Source: Schaedlerella arabinosiphila
Lineage (GTDB): Bacteria; Bacillota; Clostridia; Lachnospirales; Lachnospiraceae
NCBI RefSeq assembly: GCF_003885045.1
Contig: NZ_RHJS01000002.1
Span: 558,001 to 622,000 of the forward strand
Direction of reading: 5' to 3'
Length of the DNA: 64,000 bases
The notes below the pieces were generated by a model. The model saw only the letters and a program-made list of their open reading frames with translations, made no database searches and was not told the DNA's origin. Below, one piece after another: positions 42,996 to 51,049 of the stretch. Position numbers and translations under genes: made by a program. Numbering within the stretch: position 1 is the first letter of the stretch; each line of letters starts with the position of its first letter.

Positions 42996-43262
42996 GTCAT
43001 GCAAAAGAGGCGGAGAAGCTCTACAGAGGGGTCCATGGGTACCTGGTCACAGATGCCTATACCGGGTATGACTCCCTGGATGGGATATGCAGGGCACTGT
43101 GCTGGGCAAAAGCGTCAGGAACTGAGCAGGCCTGTCCTGGAAGGATTTTGGGCGTGGTCAAGAGCCAGCGGCATCGTATATACATTGGTAGACCCCACGG
43201 ACGAGGAAATGCAGGAAATGGAACGGGAATATATGCAGCGTACCAAACGTCAAACCGCCTAA
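42996..43262 (+). pseudogene. IS66-type transposase scrap
   Basis: In one frame GVHGYLVTDAYTGYDSLDGI and CRALCWAKASG recall the DDE core of IS66 TnpC, where Asp lies in a similar LxTDxYxGY setting and CWAH follows. Further on another frame gives VYTLVDPTDEEMQEMEREYM. No intact frame, ends or duplication were found. The rest of 42917-43369 holds no gene that I can see. Confidence 0.6.
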
Positions 43263-43369
43263 ATATGGGCGTGGCAGGAGAAAATCTATGCTCCTGCCGA
43301 TACATATCTATTTTTATCCCTATCTGGTTGAACCCATCATGTAAAAAAAGAGAAACGGTATTTATGGGT

Positions 43370-45649
43370 TCAATAGACTTTCATATACTGATAAATAAAT
43401 CTCCTGGAAGGAGTCATGTTCTGTTTGACCATATGGGAAAACTGGCGATAGATCTTCCAGGCTTTTTTTGTGTCTTCTTTTGTTGCGTTTTTGGTGTAAA
43501 ACATGGTTTCCAGTACGGTTTGGTACAGCCATTCCATGGATTCAGAAGGAATTTCCGGGAAATAGTCCCGAAGCGTTTCAAAGCCCTGCAGGCTTAACAG
43601 GTCGGTGGGTTCCATTCCCTGAAAAACGGCTGTATCATAGAGCGCACGGTAGATCCGCCGGATTCCGGCGCCCCGGCGGACGCTTCGGAACTGCCGGTAT
43701 CTGCGCTGTCTCCGGAGTGCTGCCTGGGTGAGTAAAAGCAGGACGGCCGCCCCCAGGCAGAGGATGCAGACGGCGCAGGATTTCAGGAAGAAAAGCCCCC
43801 AGCCCGCGGCATTGCGGATCCAGGAATGCCTGCCGCTGGATGCGGCGGGAATGCCGGGCTCCGGGCGGGCGCCGTGGTAGGGCAGGGTATGCTCCTTTGT
43901 GATCCATTCTCCGTCTTCCAAAACCTGGCACCAGGCATGGCCCATGTCCCCGGTGACCTCTGCGGTGTAGCTGCCGTCCTCCTGACGGCGGAAGGCGGAG
44001 GCGGGAACGGCGTAACCCTGGACATATCTGGACGGATAGCCGCACATGCGGTACATCAGGGCTGCCGTTGTGGCAAAATGGACGCAGAAGCCTTTTTGAT
44101 TGTCAAACAGGAAATATTCGGCAAAATCCTGTCCCGATGGGGTGGGGCCAGGCTGGAAATCGTAAACCGTATGATTCTCAAATTCTTTCTGGATAAAGTC
44201 GGAAGCCTCTGCAAGTGTTTCGGGAGCGCGTTCCCGGCAGAGGGTGTCCAGGCGTTCCAGGCTATCCGGATATTCCAGGTAGCTTTCAGGTGGAATCCCG
44301 TTTTCAGAAGTCATGTCATACCAATGGCTGTCCACATAGGAAACGCCGTACGCGGAAGGATGATACACGGTTCCTTCCGGCCTGGAATCCAGGGTCAGGG
44401 TCAGCCGGGTGCCGGCGTCCGGCTGAAAATGGGACAGTGCATTCAGATCCGGAAATTTGTCCGTGCTGACAGTCGCGGTCCCCTTGGAAGTGCCGATCCG
44501 GAGAGCTTCGGCATTTCCCAGGCCGTTTTCGGCGGAAGGCTGTGAAGTGTCCCCGTCCGGGGTATCCCCGGACGATTCGGCGGAAAACTCCGGCTGGATG
44601 TCTGTTTCAGGAGTGGGATCCGGGACGGCCGGCGGCTCCTGGGGCTGGGGCGGATCGCTTTTGGCCCCGGAACTGTCTGCATCCGGCTGTTCCGGATTTT
44701 GGGTCTGCTCCTGTTCCGGGGGAACCTCCCGGGCCAGCCGTTTCTGTTCCTCGCGCTCTGCCTTGGCCTGAGTATAGGAATCCTGCAGGGGCTGAATCCA
44801 TCCGGTTTCGATGGTTTCACGGGTGCGGGCGTAAAAGCCGTCGGAGGGTTCCTTGCAGGCTTCCAGCGGACGGCTGGCGAAGGCGGACAGGGAGATCAGC
44901 AGGGCCAGGACGCAGGCCGACGCGGTTCCTTTGAGCAGTGCGGCGCGTCCGTCCCGGCAGCCGCAGATCGCTGCGTATACTCCGCCGGAGAGAATCAGCA
45001 GCCAGCAGGAGGTTTCGGACGGAACCAGGGTTTCTGCCAGAATCCACCCGGCGGGAGCCAGGAGAAGGACGTACGCTGTCAGCTTTCCCGCCCTGAGATG
45101 CAGGACCAGGCTCCAGATGAACAGCAGGGGCAGCAGGAAGAGCGCGAACATGAACGCCATTTCCGGATCGGGAACCGGCCGGACGGTGTAGGGATTCGCG
45201 TTCGGCCTTCGGACGCTCAGATAGGCGTTGGCCGTCAGGTTGATCACATTGACCGCCCCATCCTGATGCCGCCAGATCCAGACCCCGGCAAGGCAGAAAA
45301 ACAGAAGCGGAAGAAAAAATTTCCACAGCCTGCGCAGAGGGGCGTTCCAGAGGGCGGTCAGTGCGGCGGTGAAAAGGAAGCAGAGGAGATACAGCCGGGG
45401 AGTGTCTGCCTCAATGGGAAATACGCCGGTCAGGCAATGCCACCAGGAGAACATAAGAAACCAGACCGCCGCCAATTGGGCCCCGGCCAGCAGGAAGGGA
45501 CGGAGCCGGTTTTTTAGGGGATTCCGGATCAGGCGACGGCCGCCTGTCTGGTCGGATTCCGATAGAAGGGCTCTGCCCCGAGGATAGGATTTGGGATCGG
45601 TTTGGGAATATAGGGTGATTCCGTCCCGTGTTTTTTTGCGTTCCTTCAT
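43370..45649 (-). CDS. Transglutaminase-domain membrane protein
   Basis: The 759-residue protein starts with several membrane segments (about 50-245; LAAVWFLMFSWWHCL, WKFFLPLLFFCLAGVWIW). An extracellular transglutaminase-like domain follows (Cys522 in KGFCVHFATTAALMYRMCG, His in DMGHAWCQVLEDGEW, Asp/Glu after it), then one more membrane segment near residue 640 and a cytoplasmic tail. A Pro/Gln/Glu-rich stretch at about 310-380 may span the wall. It is the last gene of the MoxR-DUF58-transglutaminase operon, 27 bases after the DUF58 gene. Such proteins are thought to cut or remodel wall or surface proteins; the substrate is unknown. Confidence 0.9.
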   Translation of the reverse strand: MKERKKTRDGITLYSQTDPKSYPRGRALLSESDQTGGRRLIRNPLKNRLRPFLLAGAQLAAVWFLMFSWWHCLTGVFPIEADTPRLYLLCFLFTAALTALWNAPLRRLWKFFLPLLFFCLAGVWIWRHQDGAVNVINLTANAYLSVRRPNANPYTVRPVPDPEMAFMFALFLLPLLFIWSLVLHLRAGKLTAYVLLLAPAGWILAETLVPSETSCWLLILSGGVYAAICGCRDGRAALLKGTASACVLALLISLSAFASRPLEACKEPSDGFYARTRETIETGWIQPLQDSYTQAKAEREEQKRLAREVPPEQEQTQNPEQPDADSSGAKSDPPQPQEPPAVPDPTPETDIQPEFSAESSGDTPDGDTSQPSAENGLGNAEALRIGTSKGTATVSTDKFPDLNALSHFQPDAGTRLTLTLDSRPEGTVYHPSAYGVSYVDSHWYDMTSENGIPPESYLEYPDSLERLDTLCRERAPETLAEASDFIQKEFENHTVYDFQPGPTPSGQDFAEYFLFDNQKGFCVHFATTAALMYRMCGYPSRYVQGYAVPASAFRRQEDGSYTAEVTGDMGHAWCQVLEDGEWITKEHTLPYHGARPEPGIPAASSGRHSWIRNAAGWGLFFLKSCAVCILCLGAAVLLLLTQAALRRQRRYRQFRSVRRGAGIRRIYRALYDTAVFQGMEPTDLLSLQGFETLRDYFPEIPSESMEWLYQTVLETMFYTKNATKEDTKKAWKIYRQFSHMVKQNMTPSRRFIYQYMKVY

Positions 45650-45676
45650 AATTATAATGCTCCTTTTTGCAGGGGA

Positions 45677-46825
45677 TCAAAGCTGCAGCAGTTCCTGGGT
45701 CCCGCCGTTTACGGTGAGCGTCCCGTCTGCATTTAAAACTACGATGCTGCTGAAATTCACGCCCCGGAAGGCCTCTTCATAGCAGGTTTTTTCCAGCTCT
45801 TCATTTCGGAAGGGCTCGGTGGACAAGAGCCGCCAGATCCATTCATAGACTTCCTCCGCCGTGCTGACTCTCCATTTGATGACCCGGCTGCTCTTTTCTT
45901 CAAACCATGCGGCCATGTGGATGCATTTTTCTTCCAGAAGGGTGATCGACAGCGAGGCCGCTTGCTCCAGCAGACGGTTGAATCCGGCGCTGCTTGCGTC
46001 GGCAAGGGGCAGGCGGACCCAGAGAAGCACCACGCAGCCCATGGGAAGGCTGTTTTCCTTGACCATCAGGCTGTCCTCCTTGGCGCTTAATTTCCAGTGG
46101 ATGGAATGGATGGAATCCGGCGGGCGGTATTCCCGGATCTGGTAGATCTCACTGGGGTCGTCCCCTTTTTTTTCGGTGGAATATTCGTCTGCGTCGGCAA
46201 GAAATTCCCTCGTCCGCCGTGTGATTTCCAGGGGCATCAGTTCAAAAGGTGGCATGATCCCGATGGCCCGGCGCTCTCCCAAAGGAATCGTCCGGCAGAA
46301 GATCCCCAGCATGTCATAGAGTACCAGGGCGTCCAGCCGGTATTCCACCGTGCCTGCATAGGCGGAATCCAGTTCCACATCCAGCTTCTGCTCCTCAAAG
46401 GGGGAGAGCTCGGAAGGGGCATATTTGATCCGGTGGGCAGCTTTGGTTTTTCGGCGGAAGAAACCTTTCCGGGAGGAGGAGGCCGCTGTGCCGGTGGCGG
46501 AGCCGCTTTTTTCGATTCCCGGGGCGGGCTGTCCGGAAAAACCATTTCGCACCTGTGCCCGGAGGACATATTTTACACTCCAGAGCCTGGAATGGTTTTT
46601 CAGGATCAGAGTACCGGAAAAACGTTTTCCGCGCTCGGCCATGGCCGGGAACCTGCCGAAACGGACGCTTACCTGCCTGCCTGTATGCCGGAGGAACAGG
46701 CAGGAGCAGATGGGGTACAAAAGCTCCAGAATAAGAAAGCCGGTCCAGATCTGCCCGTCATACATAAAAAACAGATAGGTGCTGCCGAGAAACACCAGTA
46801 TATATCCGATTATTCGTGCTGTCAT
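45677..46825 (-). CDS. DUF58 membrane protein
   Basis: The 382-residue protein has two membrane segments at the front (RIIGYILVFLGSTYLFFM; TGFLILELLYPICSCLFL) and the DUF58 signature REYRPPDSIHSIHWKLSAK near residue 235, followed by a von Willebrand A-like fold. DUF58 proteins work with MoxR ATPases. The gene lies between the MoxR gene (30 bases) and the transglutaminase gene (27 bases), all on the minus strand. Confidence 0.9.
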   Translation of the reverse strand: MTARIIGYILVFLGSTYLFFMYDGQIWTGFLILELLYPICSCLFLRHTGRQVSVRFGRFPAMAERGKRFSGTLILKNHSRLWSVKYVLRAQVRNGFSGQPAPGIEKSGSATGTAASSSRKGFFRRKTKAAHRIKYAPSELSPFEEQKLDVELDSAYAGTVEYRLDALVLYDMLGIFCRTIPLGERRAIGIMPPFELMPLEITRRTREFLADADEYSTEKKGDDPSEIYQIREYRPPDSIHSIHWKLSAKEDSLMVKENSLPMGCVVLLWVRLPLADASSAGFNRLLEQAASLSITLLEEKCIHMAAWFEEKSSRVIKWRVSTAEEVYEWIWRLLSTEPFRNEELEKTCYEEAFRGVNFSSIVVLNADGTLTVNGGTQELLQL

Positions 46826-46855
46826 ATTAGATCCTCGTTTTGTTCTGCGGATGAC

Positions 46856-47836
46856 TTATTTTTTGGAAATGGACGGCGCTGTGGTGTGATCCAGGATCTG
46901 CTGGATCAGGTCGTCCGCCAGGATGTGTCCCACTCTGGCCTTGGTGCTGAGCTGGATGCGGTGCACGGCAACGGCGGGAAATACGGCCTTCACATCATCC
47001 GGGACCACGTATTCCCTGCCGTTTAAGTAAGCGCACGCCTTTGCCATGGAAGCCAGGGCGATGGTGCCCCGGGGACTTAAGCCCAGGGCGATCATTTCCT
47101 GCTCCCGGGTGGCTTTGGACAGGCGGGCGATATAGGAATAGACCACATCGTGGACAAAAATCTCACTCACCTGTTCCTGGGCTTCCAGCAGGCCGTCGGC
47201 GGAAAAGACACGCTCTGCCCGGGCGTCCGCCCTGCCGTACTGGTTTCTCTTTAAGATGTCCACTTCCTCCGTGACCGTGGGGTAGCCCATTTTCACGCAG
47301 ATCATGAAACGGTCAAGCTGGGAGTCGGGGAGGAGCTGGGTTCCCGCGGAGCCGGTGGGATTTTCCGTTGCAATGACGATAAACGGGTTTCCCACGTTCC
47401 GGGTGATGCCGTCCACGGTGACGTGGCGTTCCTCCATCACCTCCAGGAGCGCGGACTGGGTTTTCGGGGAGGTCCGGTTGATCTCGTCGGCCAGCAGGAG
47501 GTTGCACATGACCGCGCCGGGCTGGTACACGAACTGCCCGGTCTCTTTCTGATAAATGGTAAACCCGGTCAGGTCTGCAGGGAGTACATCCGGGGTGAAC
47601 TGCACCCGGTTGGCTTTTAAGCCCATGGCGTGGGAAAATGCCAGGGCCATGGTGGTTTTGCCGGTGCCGGGAATGTCTTCTACGAGTATATGTCCTTTGG
47701 CAAGAAATGCCATCATGATCTGTTCGATGATATCAAATTTTCCGACCACCGCTTTCTGCACCTGGGAAATGACGGCCCGGGGGGTGCCGCGCAGGTCGGG
47801 GTCTTCTCTGTAGTTTATCATAATCCTTGTCCTCAT
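46856..47836 (-). CDS. MoxR-family AAA ATPase
   Basis: The 326-residue protein has Walker A IPGTGKTTMA, Walker B LLLADEINRTSPKTQSALLE, sensor 1 in FIVIATENPTG, the finger in LPDSQLDRFM and a C-terminal lid domain (GLSPRGTIALASMAKACA). MoxR ATPases act as chaperones for the assembly of protein complexes. It is the first gene of the operon. A strongly structured stretch (47878-47976) lies upstream and may be its leader or a divergent control region. Confidence 0.93.
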   Translation of the reverse strand: MRTRIMINYREDPDLRGTPRAVISQVQKAVVGKFDIIEQIMMAFLAKGHILVEDIPGTGKTTMALAFSHAMGLKANRVQFTPDVLPADLTGFTIYQKETGQFVYQPGAVMCNLLLADEINRTSPKTQSALLEVMEERHVTVDGITRNVGNPFIVIATENPTGSAGTQLLPDSQLDRFMICVKMGYPTVTEEVDILKRNQYGRADARAERVFSADGLLEAQEQVSEIFVHDVVYSYIARLSKATREQEMIALGLSPRGTIALASMAKACAYLNGREYVVPDDVKAVFPAVAVHRIQLSTKARVGHILADDLIQQILDHTTAPSISKK

Positions 47837-47877
47837 TTTTATAGAATACGTGCAGCTTTGCAGCCGTGTATATCATA

Positions 47878-47976
47878 GGTAACTGCTCACACGGTGCCGT
47901 ACACTTGCTGCACGGAAACCGGCCAATTCGCTGATGGGCCGGATGCCGCTGCAGTGAGCGTCCGGTCCGAGTGTGA
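47878..47976. other. Highly structured intergenic segment upstream of the MoxR gene
   Basis: About 100 bases contain nested complementary pieces: TCACAC with GTGTGA at the outer edge, CACTTGCTGCACGG with CCGCTGCAGTG further in, and CCGGCC with GGCCGG in the centre. It lies between divergent genes, so it could be a leader RNA of the MoxR operon (minus strand), an operator region or a dispersed repeat. Only one copy is seen here. Confidence 0.45.
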
Positions 47977-48116
47977 ACCATAATTATCATACCATAAAAT
48001 TGAAAACGGGTCAAAAATATACAAGTAAAAAGTCCGGAATCTACATTACAGCAGAGAGCGCGAGGTTTATGCTTATATCAGAAGCACGAGATTCAAAAAA
48101 AGGAGAAGAAGCGAAT

Positions 48117-50954
48117 ATGGAAAACAATTATATTTTGCCGTTTTTGTGGATGCGCGGCGAGGAGGAAGCAGTCCTTCGGGAAGAGATGGAGAAGATCTAT
48201 GAGTGCGGGATTCGGGCCGTATGCCTGGAAGCGCGTCCCCACGACGATTTCTGCGGGCCGGGCTGGTGGCATGACATGGATATCATCCTGGATGAAGCGA
48301 AAAAGAAGGGTATGAAGCTGTGGATTCTGGACGACAAGCATTTTCCTACGGGATACGCAAACGGGCTGATCGAAAAGAAGTACCCGGAGCGGAAAAAGCT
48401 GTATCTGGCGTGCACGACGGCGGATATTTTCGGGGGCGGGTATGAGCGGAGCCTGAATGTGAGCCGGATGCTGAAGCCTTCCATCGGATTCTGGCAGATC
48501 GGGGATCCTGTGGACTATGCGGAGCGGGAAAATAATCAATTGTATGCGATCCTGGCTGTGCGGTATGCGGAAGGGAATATCTTCCATGAGGAAGTGATCG
48601 ACCTGACGGAAAATTATGACGGATGCTATGTAAAATTCACCCTGCCGAAGGGGAATTGGAGAGTGTTTGTACTCTATAAGACTCGGACAGACGGGGGAAA
48701 TGATACTTATATCAATATGATCGACAAGGAGTCGGCGGCGACCCAGATCGAGGGGGTCTATGAGTCTCATTATGAGAAATACGGCAGCGAATTTGGAAAG
48801 ACGATCGCAGGCTTTTTCTCGGATGAGCCCCAGTTTGGAAATGTAGTCGTTTTCAACAATTATGATGTCCAGGTCGGCAGGCTGAACATGCAGCTTCCGT
48901 GGAGCGATGAACTGCAGGAAAACCTGACCGGGCTGTATGGAGAGGGGCTGGCAAAAGCGCTTCCGTTCCTGTTTGTGGAGACCGAGGAGCAGGGGCTTCG
49001 GACCGGCATCCGCTATGACTATATGGACCAGGTGTCCCGTCTGTACAAGAAGAATTTCAGCGATGCCATCGGGACATGGTGCGAAAAGCACGGCGTGGAA
49101 TATATCGGGCACGTGGTGGAGGACAACGGGATTCACAGCCGTCTGGGCATGGGGCCGTCCCATTATTTCCGGGCCATGTCCGGACAGCATATGGCAGGCA
49201 TTGACAGCATCGGCGGGCAGATCCTTTACGGGGCGCCGGTGGAGCAGCGCAACGCGATGACGGACTGCGACGGAGAATTTTTCCATTATACGCTTGGAAA
49301 GCTGGGGGCATCCTGCGGGCACTTGGAGCCGAAGAAGCAGGGTAGGACCATGTGCGAGCTGTTCGGCGCCTATGGATGGAGCTTCGGGGTGCGGGATATG
49401 AAGTATCTGCTGGATCATTTGCTGGTGAAAGGGGTCAACCATCTGGTTCCTCATGCATTTTCCATGGCGGAATATCCGGATCCGGACTGCCCGCCCCACT
49501 TCTATGCGCGGGGCAATAACCCGGAATTTCCGTATTTCGCACGGATGATGAAGTATGCCAACCGGATGTGCGGTCTGTTAAACGGTGGACAGCATGTGGC
49601 TTCCGCTGCGGTCCTCTACGATGGGGAGGCTGACTGGGTGGGCAAAAATATGCCTATGCAGAAGGTGATCCGGCAGCTTTTGGAGCACCAGATCGACCTG
49701 GATATCGTATCCTTAGATATGCTGGACGACCTGGCGGCATACAACGGCAGGCTGGAGGGAAAGAAGCTGTATATCAATGGGGTGGAATTTCAGGCGCTGA
49801 TCATCGGTTATGCGAAGGAAATCCCGGAGCGGCTGGCGGCCTTTGTGGAAAAAGCGGGGGAATTTCCGGTGATCTTCGTGGACGGAAAACCGGAGACAGT
49901 GATTGGAAAGGGCGGACGTACGGGTCGGATCGCGGAAAAGGGCGGCTGTGCGGAGCGGATTGAGGAAAATGGCGGCTGTACGGATCGGATCGCGGAAAAG
50001 GGCGGCTGTGCGGAGCGAATTGAGGAAAAGGGCGGCAGTGCGGATCGGATCGAGGAAAAGGACGGATACACAGACTGCATTGCGGAAAATGGCTGTATGG
50101 ATCGGATCGCGGGAAAAGCCGGAAAAGGATGTACGGCGGGGGCGATTGGCGGAGAGACTGTGGCTCTGGCGGAGCTGGCCGGGGTGCTGAGAGCGAGAGG
50201 ATTCGCGGATATTGCGGTAGATACGGAATTTAAGGATTTGAGTTTCTACCATTATAAGAAAGACCGGCAGATCTTTGTATTCCAGAACGAATCGGCAGTG
50301 GAGACATTCTGCGGAAAGGTGATACTGCCAACAGCGGAGCCGGTTGTATACTATGATGCGATGGAAGATGTGTATGAGCTGGCGGATTTTTGCGAGAGGG
50401 AAGGAAACATAGAAGTTTCACTGGAATTGCAGCCTGGTGAATGTGTTGTGATTCTCGAACAAAAAAACATAGTATGCAATGCGAAACACAAAAGTTTCAG
50501 AGCGCAGCTTGACGGACTGGAGAGCAGGGATATTTCTGCGGACTGGACGGTAAGTCTGGTAAAGGCGAAAGACTATCCGCAGTTCCAGAAAGGGGAGATG
50601 GTGCATGAACTAAAGCCTGTTTCTGATGAGAAACCCACGTTTTCTGGCATAGCATGCTATGAAAAGACGGTGTATCTGGAGGTAGTGCCGGAGAGGGTGG
50701 TGCTGAAAGCGGAGCAGGTGTTTGAGATGATGAAGGTGACTGTAAACGGAAGCGAAGCAGGCGTGCGGATCTTCCCGCCGTACCAGGTGGAGATCAGCGG
50801 CGCTTTGAAAGCCGGGGAAAATAAGATCGTTGTGGAGGTGGCAGGCACACCGATGCGGGAAATGCTGGAGATCCCGCAGCCGCCGTTTGATTTTACCCAT
50901 GAGGCGCTGGAGCCGATGGGGATGTTTGGGAAGATTGAGTTGTATTGCGGTTGA
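48117..50954 (+). CDS. Large GH106/GH2-like glycoside hydrolase with coding minisatellite
   Basis: The protein has about 945 residues. The front is a TIM-barrel-like part (MENNYILPFLWMRGEEEAVL, ARPHDDFCGPGWWHDMD, WILDDKHFPTGYANGL) and a conserved acidic motif GFFSDEPQFGN. A C-terminal beta-sandwich (about 830-945) resembles GH2 sugar-binding domains. It looks like the family usually called glycosyl hydrolase or GH106-like alpha-L-rhamnosidase; the exact substrate is unproven. No signal peptide. The frame opens at 47973, but ATG 48117 follows AAAGGAGAAG. Oddity: 10-residue repeats (RIAEKGGCAE type) fill residues 604 to about 667, in what should be a linker or loop. Confidence 0.78.
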   Translation: MENNYILPFLWMRGEEEAVLREEMEKIYECGIRAVCLEARPHDDFCGPGWWHDMDIILDEAKKKGMKLWILDDKHFPTGYANGLIEKKYPERKKLYLACTTADIFGGGYERSLNVSRMLKPSIGFWQIGDPVDYAERENNQLYAILAVRYAEGNIFHEEVIDLTENYDGCYVKFTLPKGNWRVFVLYKTRTDGGNDTYINMIDKESAATQIEGVYESHYEKYGSEFGKTIAGFFSDEPQFGNVVVFNNYDVQVGRLNMQLPWSDELQENLTGLYGEGLAKALPFLFVETEEQGLRTGIRYDYMDQVSRLYKKNFSDAIGTWCEKHGVEYIGHVVEDNGIHSRLGMGPSHYFRAMSGQHMAGIDSIGGQILYGAPVEQRNAMTDCDGEFFHYTLGKLGASCGHLEPKKQGRTMCELFGAYGWSFGVRDMKYLLDHLLVKGVNHLVPHAFSMAEYPDPDCPPHFYARGNNPEFPYFARMMKYANRMCGLLNGGQHVASAAVLYDGEADWVGKNMPMQKVIRQLLEHQIDLDIVSLDMLDDLAAYNGRLEGKKLYINGVEFQALIIGYAKEIPERLAAFVEKAGEFPVIFVDGKPETVIGKGGRTGRIAEKGGCAERIEENGGCTDRIAEKGGCAERIEEKGGSADRIEEKDGYTDCIAENGCMDRIAGKAGKGCTAGAIGGETVALAELAGVLRARGFADIAVDTEFKDLSFYHYKKDRQIFVFQNESAVETFCGKVILPTAEPVVYYDAMEDVYELADFCEREGNIEVSLELQPGECVVILEQKNIVCNAKHKSFRAQLDGLESRDISADWTVSLVKAKDYPQFQKGEMVHELKPVSDEKPTFSGIACYEKTVYLEVVPERVVLKAEQVFEMMKVTVNGSEAGVRIFPPYQVEISGALKAGENKIVVEVAGTPMREMLEIPQPPFDFTHEALEPMGMFGKIELYCG
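49926..50117 (+). repeat. 30-bp in-frame minisatellite, about 6.5 copies
   Basis: Units beginning CGGATCGCGGAAAAGGGCGG or CGGATTGAGGAAAATGGCGG alternate, forming 60-bp dimers at first and then diverging. Unit starts are 49926, 49956, 49986, 50016, 50046, 50076 and 50103; the sixth unit has lost one codon. The coded units are RIAEKGGCAE, RIEENGGCTD, RIAEKGGCAE, RIEEKGGSAD, RIEEKDGYTD, CIAENGCMD and RIAGKAG. Confidence 0.93.
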
Positions 50955-50978
50955 CAGAAAGCTGCTGTTGGGAACAGG

Positions 50979-51036
50979 GGTGTCGGGAAATGGTATTACT
51001 GCACATATATTGTGGGGAAATCGTCATTTCCCGACA
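50979..51036. repeat. TGTCGGGAAAT hairpin element, copy 4 (full inverted form)
   Basis: TGTCGGGAAATG (50981-50992) and its exact complement CATTTCCCGACA (51025-51036) form a perfect 12-bp stem. Here the motif that is the loop in copies 1-3 is paired. It lies between the convergent ends of the glycosidase and the Bce permease and can end transcription of either. Confidence 0.7.
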
Positions 51037-51049
51037 GAACCATCTGATT

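Noticed and set aside
43370..47836. Sporulation or secretion operon as an alternative name for the MoxR cluster
   Set aside because: The domain trio MoxR, DUF58 and transglutaminase is specific enough. No sporulation or secretion signature is present.
48093..49499. Open frame of 468 codons on the minus strand opposite the large glycosidase
   Set aside because: The plus-strand protein has conserved motifs and a good ribosome site. The minus-strand reading has none.
49926..50117. Possible CRISPR array
   Set aside because: The units are contiguous without spacers and are in frame within a gene. No cas genes are present.
49713..50252. Repetitive open frames on the minus strand opposite the minisatellite
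   Set aside because: A 30-bp repeat keeps every frame open for some distance. The glycosidase frame explains the region.
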